DNA of 64,000 nucleotides from Ceratodon purpureus (GCA_014871385.1 CM026427.1:18014682-18078681); one strand, 5' to 3'; positions 1 through 12,847 are shown, counted from the stretch's first letter. A program made the numbers and translations. Notes: generated by a model from the letters alone, not told the origin.

Positions 1-3000
1 TTTACGTGTCAGTGTCCAGTGACCAGGTCTTGCGTCTCAATCATATCCATGTGTTTATCAGATTAACACACTTTAAGTCCTTACTTATTCATTATATTCC
101 TCAAACCTCTCTTGAGATGGCTACAACAAAGAGATAATGGATACACCTTTGAAACATCCAAAGTAACAATATCCTCTGCAGCCTACGCAAACGATTTAGC
201 AGCAATTGTCAACTAATTAGCATCGCTACAAATCCAATTAAATAAATTAGACTAATTTCTGTGAATAGGCCGGAATGGACCTCGAAATTTCCAAATGTGC
301 AGTGACCGGTTCTCCAAACAAATCCAAAATGAATCTTATAGCATTCAAAGTCCAAATCCTAGCCACTAATATAAATAATAAAAATCAGCCAATTCCAGTA
401 CTAGACCAACATGAATTATGCACGTACCTTAGAATAAACCTCGCACCATCACTCAAATGGAAAACACAAATTAGCACCACTACTGCCAAAGTCATCAAAC
501 AATGCCAAGTCCTTGCAGCCTGCTAGCCACTATGAAACAAAAATTTAATATGATAGACACAGTTATTTGTGCAGGAATTGCCTACAGCTTTTATCCCGTA
601 CCATATTCTATACCGGCTATCAAAAAACTTGACAAAAGATTATAGCCCTACACAAAACAATATACGGAATACCAAAATGTACATCCAATAATGCCACACA
701 ACTCCCTCATGACCTATTTGGTATTGAAGCATTTTCACGACAAAATGCCTACTTGAGATGCATCAGGGAACAACTCCAAAACGCCCTCAATGACAAAGGT
801 AAACTCGGAAAAATTTACTATGGCTTAGTATAGTATATACTTGCAAAGTTTGGTGGATCAGAAGAAATATTGTGCATAAAATACCACCATTGTCTATGAT
901 TACTTTTCACAAGAACACTATTTTTACTCAAACATGATGTTGGAGTTCATCTAAAATTACACTTGATACCTTCTTATTAAATACATCCTCACTTGAAGAG
1001 GCATGGATGAGAGAAGCACAAAATTTACATGGACTAAATCCTAACACATCACTCAAACTACTACAAAACTATCAACTCTAATATCACAATACTAGAACAA
1101 CTAACTCTACCTAATGGTACCACTTTTATGACCCCAATTGACTTCAAAACATACCATTCAACCCCGTCTAAACTCATCATTAGTGCATTAAATATTGCTA
1201 AACAATTATTTTGTCACCCATCTTGCCGACCGTGATGTCATTTCTCCTACTGATACCATCACCCCCCACAAAATTTCAAAAATGAATACATAATATTAAA
1301 CCACAACATACTACCCCACAACCGACCTCACTCCCCCTCAAATACACCCATCCGCCTCCAACCACCTCCCCTCAATAATATACTTAATAATCCTAGACAA
1401 TTCCCTATCCATACAATATTTGATCACAAACATAGACAATACAACGAGCCAAATGGAATTAAGAAAAAAGATACGACAAACTTATGCCAATGGAGTTACA
1501 TAAAACAACAATACTTACAATAAGTGGCTTCCACAAAGAAATCTATTTCCTTGGAGGGATGCCATCATTTGCAATCATAACACACAAATACTTGCTTAAT
1601 ATTATACCAAAAATCAACACAAACACTTCTCTAATTTAATAAAGGCCTACTTCTCGACCAAACAACAAAAATACACTAGACATGTCACCTTTGCCACACA
1701 ATACCATTAGCGCATATTTCTATTAATGAATACAATCCGGAAAATGATATAAAACAAACACTAACACTATCCAAACACAATTTGATGTTGCGCACATGTA
1801 TAAAGATAATGGACGACATCTCCTCACAATTCCACAAAACAGACTACGATGGCTCTAGAAACAATATCAACATGCCAAAAATGCCTCGCATGACCTAGAA
1901 CCACTTATCCAATCAATTGAAACCAAAATTGTTTGGCTATACCAAAGGTATGAATACCGTATCCCAAAAAACGACCCGCTTAAATGTGCCCAATACACGA
2001 TACCAACTCAAATACTGGACTCTCTAATAACAACATTTAACATAACAAAATCATACTTCTCATTCCCAGTTACATACCCTACACAATCCACTCAATTCTA
2101 TTCCCTATTTACAAGAGATAAAATATTTGGCTCTCTTGGAAAAGCATTTGACCATAAATGGAAGGGAATTAGATATGCCCACCCCCACAATGCTACAACC
2201 TGCAACATACTATTCACTGGGCCCGTCTTGCGGCCAAACACGACTCCAATACAATTACTATAATCATATCCCCAGATACCAATTGGTACCAAAACTTTAA
2301 CCCATATAGTTGTCCATTTCCAGATACACTTATTATTGCCCACTTCGTTGCGATACCATCACCTACGAAGAACCCACAATACCTTCAGAACTCAATCTTG
2401 AAAGAAAAGAACTATCTACGCTCCAAATACTTTGCATCCACCACCAAAATAACAATATAGGCTCTTACAAACTAATGAATCAACTCACTCATATAGCAAA
2501 CAACCTTAGAGTACCACAAATTCACACAAACATTGGACCTTCTACCCCCATAATTTCCCTTGTCAATCCTAGCAAACAATGGTTTAAACTAGATTATTCA
2601 AACACTCCCGCAAATAATCAAATACATACTCCACAACTCCCAAATTACCAAACAAACCTACCATTAAAATTCCACCCACAATTCAGCTACTATACTGATG
2701 ACTCCTTCAAACCCCCAAAAGAAATTGGCTCAGGCGAATGACTGAGAGAAAGAGCTGGATACTGTATTTACATCTCCAAAGGCTTTAATATCCCCAAAAG
2801 ACTCTACGGACACCAAAATATATTACGTGCAGAAATGATAGCCATACATAAAACACTAAGAATTATCAACACACAATATTTGAACGAACCTGCATACATA
2901 TTTACCGACTGCCTAAACGTATTATACCTACTTAACACTCAAATAAAATACCGCACATTGCATGATAGTCACCCTGATAAAGTCACACTTGCTTCTATGG

Positions 3001-4150
3001 TAGAACTACTACTACAAAGACCTCAACCAATTACACTATATAAAGTCAGAGCACACATTAACATCGACAGCAACAAAGAAGCAAATAAATTAGCAAAACT
3101 AGGGCTACTCCAAGCATATAGAAAGGCTGAACACTCATAGAAACATGCCCATGCCACCCCGTACTACTTCCAAAAAGACAATTGAACATCTATGATGGCT
3201 GTTCCAGACAAAAGACCAGTTAGAATCCTTACAAAACAAATCAAGAAATATGACAAAGAAAATAATTTAGAATCATGGCCATACAAACATCAAACCTTTG
3301 CAAATGGACAAGAAATGCAGATATAGACAATGAACTCTCTAATGAATTTTGGAATAAGTCAGCTATCACAGACAAACAAAAATTATGCATCATCAAATTC
3401 CTTACGGGAACTTACATGGGCCAAGCTAGAAAATAAATGTTTTTTGAAAGAGAAAGATTCCTATATATTACATGCCTCATTTGTAATTCACGTGAACCGG
3501 ATACATGGATACATGTATTACTCACATGCCAACAACAACATATACATTCACTCCTGGTCAAAAGTCACAACAAAGCAGTCTAGGAAATTAAAAAATTACT
3601 AGTCTCATCCGTAAAATCTTGTTGCTTTATCCTCATAAATGCTGGCACCTTCAATGATAAACTTCCTAAAAATACCGCTCCTAACTGCCTACTTCCTTGT
3701 ACGTAAGGCACACAAAGATGCCATTGTAACTCAAGATTTAGACGAGACATTCTCTGCGTCAAAGGTTTACCATACCAAAGCGACCCTACTACAACAAAAG
3801 ACACTAATTTTACCATACAATTCATTGAATTCACATACTGCAATGACAAATTCTCCCCAGAAACACTTGAAACAAAAATTAACAAATACAATCCATTAAT
3901 CGCTGGTATCGTTGCTAGAGGATGGAAAGTCGGCCCCCTTATTGTCATCACAGCAGGCGCTAGAGCCACTACACACATTCCATCAATGAAACTACTTGAA
4001 GACAATTTCAAAATACCCATGCCTACCATCAAAAATACTTTAAAAAATATAAATACCATTGCTATACAATATGCCATGTCTATCCTCTTCCACAAAAAAA
4101 GCATAGAAAACCGTCAATCAGTATCCGAAACATTAGACCCCCTATAGTCA
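1..4150 (+). mobile_element. Decayed LINE (non-LTR retrotransposon), RT to 3' end
   Basis: A non-LTR retrotransposon that continues past the left edge. Around 185-210 the translation gives an A-Y-A-N-D-L-A stretch, a variant of the reverse transcriptase Y-x-D-D motif, and 275-526 gives the typical post-RT segment (D-L-E-I-S-K-C, then L-A-P-S-L-K-W). An RNase H domain follows at about 2670-3140 and a zinc-knuckle-like CxxC...H...C stretch at about 3470-3530. A conserved-looking tail at about 3660-4140 encodes A-R-G-W-K-V-G-P-L-I. Stops and frame changes occur throughout, so the copy is inactive. The plus strand is A/C-rich with few G. RT followed by RNase H is known in several LINE clades; I cannot name the clade. 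The 3' end near 4150-4180 is judged from loss of coding signal and an A-rich stretch. Confidence 0.75.
2670..3140 (+). pseudogene. LINE-encoded RNase H domain
   Basis: Translation shows the RNase H core in order: Y-Y-T-D-D-S-F (first Asp), then A-E-M-I-A-I-H-K (Glu), then Y-I-F-T-D-C-L-N (second Asp), then V-R-A-H-I-N-I-D-S-N-K-E-A-N (His and the final acidic/Asn position). In LINEs this domain follows RT and removes template RNA during target-primed reverse transcription. An in-frame stop lies between the first Asp and the Glu motif at about 2741, so the domain is broken here. Confidence 0.65.
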
Positions 4151-4575
4151 AAACTATAGAACAATATCAAATAAAAAAATTTAGTAGCTAGAGCTACTTT
4201 ATTTAATGTTAGCATATGGGTATAAAGTCTCTTATCACTTGTCTTGCACGGTGGGCTATTAGTTGGCACAACTCATTTCCTGTTGCAATCGCTCATTCAG
4301 CAATACTAAGCCTCTTCATCCCCCACATCTCTTCTAACAAGTCCATCAGGGTTCGAACCCGGACCAGTTATATGAGACAAATGTTCATCACCAACCAACA
4401 ATGAGCTCGTGGCTTGGTGGCCAAATTTCATTACAAATTAACTTACACGCTCAATTATTTTGTTTTCTTGTTACTGATTATTTGTGACTAAAGTGTCTAT
4501 TCTTGAAAAGGGGAGTAGATCTTTACTTCCATACCTTTCTCCTGTGGGCTTTGACACTTAAACCGGGTTTCCAGG

Positions 4576-4583
4576 TATATAAA
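4576..4583 (+). promoter_or_regulatory. TATA-box-like TATATAAA
   Basis: TATATAAA followed by a CT-rich leader (CTCTCC, TCTCTCAG) about 40-70 bases downstream, a layout seen in plant Pol II promoters. It is about 750 bases before the DCC start codon, so it may serve that gene through a long leader or may belong to an old element terminus. Not proven. Confidence 0.3.
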
Positions 4584-4930
4584 TCGGGGACACACTCTCA
4601 CCATTTGAAACCCTATTTCTGTGAGGCCTCTCCATCTCTCTCAGAGCTCTCAAGCAATCAAAGAAGTAGATCAAGATATTTTCACTCCGAAGATAGAAAG
4701 GGGGAGGTTACCTCAGGACTAAGTGGGGGAGTACCGGTTTAATTGACGTCGGTCTTCTTCGAAGACTGAAGTTTCTCTCTTTCTCTTCAATATTACCGGG
4801 CACTAGTGCATGGAATTCCACAGTGTAAGGAGAAAAACAAGGAAAAGGAGACTTTTTGAGAGCAAAGTGCCATGTTGTGAAACTTGGTACCGCTCTCCTG
4901 TCCTCCCTCGGCTCGTGTGGTTTGGGTCTT

Positions 4931-4973
4931 GTGTGCTGTGCTGTGCTGTGCTGTGCTGTGCTGTGCTGTGCTG
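4931..4973 (+). repeat. (TGTGC)n microsatellite
   Basis: About eight to nine uninterrupted copies of the pentamer TGTGC upstream of the DCC gene. Confidence 0.95.
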
Positions 4974-5331
4974 TACAACCTTTCTTAGTGAGCTCTTGTA
5001 AGATAAAGCAGCATTGCAACTAGAGCCTAGAAGAACTTAATCCCAACAACATGGACATGGAATGAGCGACCGCTGACCAACCTAGCTGTGTCGTCCGTGA
5101 CTGCGCAAGCTTAGTGTATGTGTGTGGGCTTTGGTTCGTGCTGCAGCCAAATTCCAAATTCCCAATTCCCAATTCCCAATTCCTTGATTCAGTCGTGCAG
5201 CTTGAAGTTGCTGGCGTAGTCTCGGACTCTCGGACTCTCGGCTCGGGTGGGACTGGAGCAGACTCAATCAATTCGGATTCCGGGAGCTTTCTCGCTGGGG
5301 ATCGAGCTGGTGGAATTCTGCCCTCGTGGTC

Positions 5332-5675
5332 ATGGCCATGGCCATGTGCTACTCCTCCTCCTCCTCGTGCAGCGGAAGGATGGCGCTGCAATTAGTGACG
5401 CTCCACCGCGCCTTCACTTGCTCTTCGTCGTCGCCTCTATTGCTTACTCGCGCCTGTCGACTCCGCCCCGGCACCAAGTCTGCCTTGGCCCTGGCACCCA
5501 GCAGCAAGATTATCCCTCTTCCTCGTTCCTACATCCATGCTACCGTCTGCCCTAATTCGAGCCGTTCCTTCTCTTCGCGTGCCACCACTCCTGGTATGCT
5601 CTCTTCACCTCTCTCTGTGTGTGTAACTCTCATGTCCTCTTAAGCAATTCCACTTCCTAGTAAGATTCATGTCTA

Positions 5676-5713
<38 letters not shown>

Positions 5714-7725
5714 TCTTTTTTGCAGCAGCTGTGCGGTGTAGCACCATGCCCCTGGACGTGGAGACCCGAGCGGATGTAAAAGGAGATGAATCCGGAATGG
5801 AAAATAACGGCTGGAAAATCAAGATGTTGTACGATGGAGAGTGCCCGCTGTGCATGCGAGAGGTCACTATGCTGCTTTACTCTTACATCATGTTCATTTG
5901 TTTCCATCCCCTGTCACTCCGACGAATCTCTTGCTCTGCTCTGCTTGTGTGCGGGATGCGACGAAGATTGCGTGTGAATGCCGCAATGACATATGTCGAG
6001 CTTGTGGAAGCGATTGTAACACATCTTATGGATCTCAACAGGTGAATATGTTGAGAGAGAGGAACAAGAATTATGGCGATGCTATTAAATTCGTGGACAT
6101 ATGTGCCGACGGTTATGCTGCCGAGGAGAACTGCAATATCGACTTCGAGACGGTAAACTTGGACCTAATCATCGTCACTGTCGATTTGCCACCAATTGAT
6201 GCCCATCTTATTACTTTAGTTGGATACATGGTGTCACGTGAAGGCCTAGGAGTACTGTCTTTGGCGAATTGGCATTACTCTAAAACGGCGGAAAGATTTA
6301 TCCGACTTTTGAGATCTGGTGATCATGGCCATCATTGCGCATAGTCATGTAGAATTACGTAAAGGGCATTTGGCGCTGGCTGCGTGACGACCTTGGGAAC
6401 CATAAGTCACTTCGAGGTGATATGATACATTGACGGATTGCTTGATAATAACCTAAGATATCCCTCCTCTTTACTTGGATGGGTGAATCTTGGCAGTCTC
6501 GAAAGGCAATAGAACCCGAAAGTCGGGCTCCTTGCGTCCTTGCCATCATTGAGATGTTTCACGGCGTCTAAGCATTCGATGGTCCTCACTTGATAGTCAT
6601 TGGTATATGTGCAGGCTATGGGTCGTATCCACGCGATACGGAAAGATGGGGAAGTCTTGACAAACATTGCGGTATATTCTCGAATTATTAGCTGATTCCT
6701 GTGATAGGCATGTGTAATACAGTACAAAGCTGTGCTTTCTCCTATGGTACTCATTTTCTTCTAATATTGCTTCTTCTGTTGGTTTGGGTGGAATTCTGAA
6801 GGCTTTCAGAGCGCTATATGAAGAGATTGGGCTTGGATGGGTGTATGCGATCACCCTCTACCAGCCGGTACGTCGCCGCGTTTTAGGAACGCTTCATGCA
6901 AATTCGTGCCGAATGGTTGAACAACTGTATTAGTGTGTGCTGAATTGAGGTGTTGACAAGTGCCATGTCTGTTTATGGAACTACTATTTCATCGATCCTG
7001 CGAACTCAGCCTTACCAATAACCATTAATGCTCTGGTTTGATGTTCTCACATAAGCTAGAACTTTGAAGCTTGCTACGCTATGATATTTGCTCAAGGAAA
7101 CGCCGGGATCACATGTATCAGACTAATGGAATTTGTATTTATTGGTTACAGTGGGCAAGCATTTTGGATACCGTATATGAGTTCTGGGCCAAGTATCGAT
7201 TGCCCATCACAGGTACTAAAAATTAGACGCTTGCTGAGCCTTCACAGTCCGTAGCACGCTTTTCGGTGTATATTTTCGGCCCAAGCGATCGTTTATGGCT
7301 GTTTGCATGGAGTTATTTCTTAATTAGTTAGTTGAATTCTGGGCTATAAAATGCCAGTATCTTGTACGGAAAGCTTCCTCTGGTTTAGTCTTAAAAAATG
7401 CTGGTTTTCCTAGCTCTTACCACGTACGTATTGTCGTCTCACAGGAAGGCCAGCCTTAGCGAAAGTGCTTGAGAGGCGGCAACAGAGGAAGGTACCTATG
7501 CAAGCGTTGTTGTACGCGCGCACCCCCACGCCCAGTTTATTGTAGATATTGCCTAAAATGTTTGTCGAGTCAATTTCAGTCTCAAACTTATGTTTGGTAT
7601 GAACATTCTTCGGTTTAGATCAACTGCAATTCTTGATTCAAATAATTTAAGCCTGCGGATTTTTTATTTTCCAGGTTAAGGGTGGGAAGAGCAATGCTGA
7701 TGGGACGAGGTGCCAATTCGACTAA
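5332..7725 (+). CDS. DCC-family thiol-disulfide oxidoreductase, probably plastid-targeted
   Basis: DCC family (DUF393) protein. Coding exons read as 5332-5593, 5726-5862, 6042-6152, 6615-6671, 6802-6867, 7152-7212, 7445-7491 and 7675-7725; phases agree and give 263 residues. Residues 1 to about 105 are Ser/Arg/Ala-rich with few acidic residues, like a plastid or mitochondrial transit peptide. The core begins K-I-K-M-L-Y-D-G-E-C-P-L-C, where the two cysteines (about residues 127 and 130) form the family's CxxC redox centre. Downstream come K-F-V-D-I, G-R-I-H-A-I, the E-E-I-G-L-G-W-V-Y block and a W-A-K-Y-R segment, as in Arabidopsis At5g50100-type proteins. In-frame ATGs lie at 5332, 5338 and 5344; I took the first. 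The substrate of plant DCC proteins is not established. Intron 1 carries a 36-base C run. The gene looks intact and converges on its downstream neighbour. Confidence 0.87.
5677..5712 (+). repeat. 36-base poly(C) tract in intron 1
   Basis: An unbroken run of 36 C ending just before the intron's acceptor (TCTTTTTTGCAG, with the exon starting at 5726). It may act as the polypyrimidine tract, and the minus strand could form a G-quadruplex. Confidence 0.95.
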
Positions 7726-7901
7726 ACTCTGAAATCACGAACGGTTGGGAATCCACGTGTGCAGTAGAAATGCCAGACGTTGTCAAAGAGTGACAACGTT
7801 TTGCTTATCAACTCTGATTTACATGTGTACAATTTATGATATGTAGCACAGTGACATAGTAAATGAAAGCCGTATATGTCAACCAGCTGGTGGAATGTTG
7901 G

Positions 7902-10900
7902 TCACGTGACCTTACTTTGACATGCGGGTACAGCTGCTGCGTCTATATCCCAAATATCTAAATTATTCAGATCAGGATAATCCTTCTCAGTTAATTTGTA
8001 GGCAGGAACTCTGTGAGAGAAACGCTCCATATATTCCACTGGCAATGACCCTTTCTTGTAGCCAGGCTCCCACAATGTTCGATAGCCTGTACGCTTCCTA
8101 AGCACTAAGATCTCGGTTTCTCGAGCTTCTCCACAGTTTGAAACAATAACTACCAGTCTGAACTGATACTTATCACAGTCATTCCCTTTCCCCTTTCTGT
8201 CCTTCTCGGAGCGAGCCTGTTTCAAACCATCTCCAATGTTATCTTTGTGATAAAGAGCCCAAATCTCCCCTTTCCGAGGATAAACTTGTATCACTGTATC
8301 GGTTTTCGGTGTAAATTCCATTTTGTGAGAGAAGCAATTCAAAGCCCTGATAACTGTGCTCTCCTTCGGTTCCTCAAAATCCCCACAACTTATAGGGAAA
8401 CCGGCTTTCTGTGACAGGGAAACAATCAATTTTTTGTGAGAAGAATTTTCCAAAACTATGGTAAGTAGCACTTGCCTCTACATAGCAAGAAGTTAGCGCA
8501 TACAAGGAAAACGTACACACCTTTTGCCGTCCAGACTTTTTAGACCAATTTTGTGGTTGTAGCCAGATTGCCTTCACCCAGAAGGGACCATTCATGCTCA
8601 CCTCCTTAACTCGAATCAATGTACGTGGCATTGTATCGATGTCATCGTAAAGGGCCCATACCTAGCATAGCCAACATGTAAAACCATCATTAGCGCCACC
8701 TAGAATCAAGCTACTGAAGGTGAGCACTCGTCTAACACCAAAGGAGGAGAGTGCTCAGGAGTAGCACAATAGTACTTCTCCCTAAAACAGGAAAAGAAGA
8801 TTGTCGTTAACACAGAAAGCAGGATTATGGGTGCACCTGATTAGGTTTGATTTTTTCCTTGCCTCGGTCGCCATCGAAGCAGTAGTAATCAGAATCAGGA
8901 ACGGCCTTCTGGAAATCTTGATCCACATCCACCAAATTTTTCTTCACCACGTAGTCAGCAGCAGGTGCGTGCCCATACGAGTTGCAGTGCTTTGGCCGGC
9001 CTACAGGTCTTGCTGCACGTAAGAACCGCTGCGAGCTAGTATTTCTCGGATCTATATCTGACTGTGTCCTCCCGTCATTGCAGATGGTTGCACCTATTAC
9101 ATTAGAAATCGTTAAACCTGGTGATCGTAAGAAAATTGGAGGAAAATGATTCATACAAAAGAAGAAGCATAGTGCTCATCAAAGGGGGAAGACGCTGTGA
9201 GGTGGCGAGGAAAGAAATCGAACATGGTTACCTAGTGACACGGATTTTGTTGGCTTGGGATGCAATTGAGATTTGGCCCCGGGCGGGCGTCCCCTGCGAC
9301 CTGGAAATTTTCGGCCCCCTGCCCCTCTCTCTATTGGCCTTACAGATCCTACGTTCAGTCGTTCTCTGTTTTGCAGCTTTTTGGCGGCAGACTCTCCAAT
9401 ACCAATCATTCCGTCATCATCTTTATACACTCCGGCCTCATAGACATGCTCTTCTACACTATCACTTTCATCATCATTCTCTACCAGAATGACCTCCCTC
9501 TCCATTTTTTCATTTTCGGGCTGTAGATCGTCGGATGCCACCCAGTTCTTGCTCTTTCCTATCTCTCGGGTGTAACTTCTCTCTGGTTGTTCAGCAAAAT
9601 TCCTTGCTATATCCTCCTGACGCTCCCTCACACTGCTCCCACTTGGGGGAATGTTGAAGTTCTGGGTCTCTGTCGGTGATTGAAGGTGTTCAGAATCGCT
9701 CTGTGGAAAATCAAGAACATCCAAATTCCTATCCAATTTCTTCAGTGAAGGCAGGGTATGTAAGTCTTCAAGATCACTTGGTGAGCTTGTGTTCACCACA
9801 TTTTTGGTAGATTGATCTACTATATGGCATGATCCTCTGTTCTGTGTCCGCGCCTCCCACGAAGGTACTTCAGTTTTCGCTTCCGATATCCAGGTATTCC
9901 ACTGTGCTCTACCCGCCCTCGATACCAGCAGTAACGAGATCAGTAAATTTTGGACGGGGTCGTAATACATATGCAATAGTACAGCGTGGTTTGCATAAAG
10001 GTTGCAGAACGTTTCTAGAGAACAGTTTTGACGCACCGCTAAAATAAAAGCTCGATGCATACGGATAACTTGAGCAAGCATCCAGGATTTCCAGATCTAC
10101 TGCAGCAAGCAAGAAAGGACTAGAGTAGGCATACCTGCTTTCATGATTAAAAGTACTTGTAAACTTCTCGCTGCGATTGTCAGCGGTATGGTAAACTGGT
10201 TTCAATTGTGCCCTAATCACCCTCAGAACCAACAAAAACGAGATTAGTATACAGCTTGAAATCGACCAGTCATTTTTGCATAAAGCTTGCGGCACATTCC
10301 CGGAATTTTGTTCCAAAGACTATGTGGCTTCAATTCGAATAGTCAACTGAATATGAAAGCTCGCATGTGTCCCGAAGACTCGAGCAAACTCCAGAATCTT
10401 AATAAGCGGCAAGATGATGACGAACAATACAATGTCACAAACTTAAATGAATGACGCATACCTGCTTCCATAATTAAAAGTGCTTGCATGCTTCTCGCTC
10501 TCTACCTTGATACGAGCAGCTGTAGCAGCTAATACACAAACCTTTGTATCTAGGCTATTTCTATCCCTTGGATCGGTCCTATTGTCATGAGAGGCGTCCC
10601 TTTCCTTCCGCTTCCTTGACTTAGTTTGCCGTCCAATATCTTCTGCTTGCCATCCATCATCTGTTGTCATCCAGCATCGTTTCCTTGCCAGAAAGTCATC
10701 ATCATCCATGACGCTAGCACCCATTTCGTCGTCGTTGTGGTAGGTCTCTTCGTCACTATCACTGAGCATGATGATACCTTCTCGTCCTTGACTTGCAATT
10801 CCGAAAGTACTTCTGCTCTCCACACCTGAACTGGACTTTCGAGGATTGATCCAACCACTGCCATCAAGGCTCTCCACACCCAGCTTCCTCGGCTCATACG

Positions 10901-12847
10901 ACATGACACCCTTGTCACAAGTGGGAGACCTATGAAGAGTTTGGTGGGCTGGAACATCGTGAAACGTCGAAGGCCTGCTCGGTATTGCCCATGAAGACAA
11001 CCCATGCCCGTAGAGTCTTGCCGTGAAATCCGGGGAGTGTTTTGGTGGCGGTCCTACAGCCATTCCATTACACACATCCACTTTCACTGGTAACTTCAAT
11101 TGTGAAGAGCCCACTCTGTCCAAAAAGAAGTCATGGTCGTCGGTCATCGGAACTTGAACAGGTTCATTGCGAGCCTGAGCCTGCTGTCTCTTACTCTCAC
11201 CGATTGCGTGATACCCAGACGGAATGGATTTCAGCTGTCCGTGAGATACTCCAACATAACTCCCCAAGGCATGTGGCCTGTCAAAGCAGAACGGAGTCTG
11301 ATGACCAAATAGAGGTGAAGTCTCCTGCTCAGAGACGAGCTTCCCAGCATTATACATTCCAAGGTTTAGCGGCTTCGATGAAGAGACAGGTTTCATAGGA
11401 GTGCGGAGTTCGTGCTGAGCTCTGCCATCCAGTGCTGTCAAGATCGGTGGATGAGTGGGAGTACTCAGACCAGACGCGGGCCCATAGCTGACTGTTGAGG
11501 AATTGAAAATTGGCGTACTACCTGGAAATTCAGATTTGACGACCAACCCGTCCAGTCCTCCACGTATTACCTCGCTGCCTGGTGCTTGTCGTAACAGAGT
11601 TCTTTTCCTAACCTTCTCTAGACCTGAGAACCGCATAGCCAGTTGGCGGGCCTTCTTGTGCTTACTGTATTTCTTGCGCCTGGCCTCATCCTAAGTGCAA
11701 CATGACACCCACATCGCTGTAGTCGGAAAAAACCCCTTCCGTGTGCAATTTCTTTCCACAAATATACACTATGGGCCTCACACTTTTTAAGGATTAAACA
11801 TGAGGATCTATATATATGAACAGGGAGGCTTCTCCGATTCAAGCCACAATGACTAACTTGCTAACTATACGTGTTTCGTACAGGAAATCACAAGAGAGCT
11901 ACTGCATTTAAAGCAAGTCATCTCCATTGACAATCCAAATCCCTGTTGAGCGCAACGTACCTGCACCATCAGAGTCGTGTCCATTAGCGCATTTAGAAAC
12001 TCAGGTACGAGTTCCATTGGATTGCTATCTCTGAGAAGGAAAAGGGCCATCCTTGGTTCTTCGTCGAATCTCATATCGGCTGTAGTCCACGGGGTAGTCC
12101 AGGACAGCTGCAACGGCAGACATTAGCGCATAGGCAGTAATAACCAGAAATAAATGAAACTTAGGACATCGTCTACTTACAGGTTACAGCGTTGGGGAGA
12201 AAAATGTGGACATCGGAAATGAAGAGCTGCATGCTATAGGGTTAATTGATGCAGATTCCAGAGGCGGGACGAGAGGTATGTACCCGCATTCTGTTGGGTA
12301 GTGGAACCATTGTCGGTTCAAAAGAATACTCCGACTCTGAAACACCATATTCACCCAGATACAATCGCGACTGCGAGAGAAACTCCTCGCCACTAACGCC
12401 GCACCTCGACGCTCTTCTTTCTATCTCCTGCTTCGTCACTGTTTTCTCATTTCCAATTCCGCATCCCACAGACCAAGCGCACGAACACAAACATGTTACA
12501 AGGTAAGAGGATTAAAACCACGACATCTCAGACTTCCAGTTCCTTGAGCACTTACATGCCAGAGATACCAGGAATGGCGACTTATTCAAACCCTGAAGAC
12601 TAGTTGGAAACCACAGAAACCTTTCCAATTCTGCCTGCTGCGTAAGTGAAAGTTGGAAATGGGATCAAGCAAATTGCAAGCTTGTAGACACATACATACC
12701 ATTGTATGACCAGGAGCACGGAAAATCCAGAGCTGTGACGAAGAAGCTGGTACTGAACCACTTGATTCGGAGAAACAAGTGTTTTCCATCTCGTAGAGTG
12801 AGGCGCGTGCAGGTGATAGTGTGAGTATCACCCGGCACCTCCACCAT
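7902..12847 (-). CDS. DUF3444-domain protein with AT-hook-like motifs
   Basis: Minus-strand exons: 12847-12700, 12630-12569, 12427-12284, 12226-12188, 12107-11961, 11690-10462, 10212-10135, 9908-9232, 9093-8837, 8661-8521, 8408-7902. Phases agree and give 1,142 residues. The C-terminal part, from about residue 905, is DUF3444: D-S-D-Y-Y-C-F-D, then V-W-A-L-Y-D-D, W-L-Q-P, G-F-P-I-S-C-G-D-F, F-S-H-K-M, then a second E-I-W-A-L-Y and F-S-H-R-V-P-A-Y-K-L-T. In plants DUF3444 usually follows an N-terminal J domain; none is visible. Instead residues 1-180 form a compact domain I do not recognise, followed by a basic stretch (R-R-K-K-Y-S-K-H-K-K-A-R) and a long acidic/Ser-rich linker. G-R-R-G-R-P-P-G and R-P-V-G-R-P-K are AT-hook-like, which suggests a nuclear DNA-binding role (inference). 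The start is the first in-frame ATG after an upstream stop. The least certain junctions are those of exons 2 to 4. Confidence 0.75.
9880..10500 (-). repeat. Diverged tandem duplication of an exon-intron unit
   Basis: Inside the DUF3444 gene two roughly 300-base units align. Exon ends near 10135 and 10462 share the pattern S-E-K-x-x-S-T-F-N followed by the same donor context (GCATACCTGCTT on the plus strand). Exon starts at 10212 and 9908 both encode R-A-Q after an AG acceptor, and the introns share blocks such as TTTGCATAAA. The 78-base exon 10135-10212 looks like the product of this duplication. Confidence 0.6.

Larger units (their letters stand above)
4151..5331. other. Spacer and promoter region upstream of the DCC gene
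   Basis: No gene recognised. It holds a GGGTTCGAACCC palindrome near 4350 (like a Pol III B-box, but without a well-placed A-box), a TATA-like site at 4576, a (TGTGC)n run at 4931 and short tandem AATTCCC repeats near 5150. The part from about 4900 probably contains the 5' UTR of the downstream gene. Short ORFs on both strands show no family resemblance. Confidence 0.5.

Noticed and set aside
4340-4420. Possible tRNA gene or SINE head: GGGTTCGAACCC with TGGCTTGGTGG nearby
   Set aside because: The A-box-like sequence lies downstream of the B-box-like palindrome on the plus strand, and the minus strand has no convincing A-box; no cloverleaf could be drawn.
4503-4800. Solo LTR upstream of the DCC gene
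   Set aside because: A TATA-like site and CT-rich stretch are present, but no TG...CA ends with a target duplication could be found.
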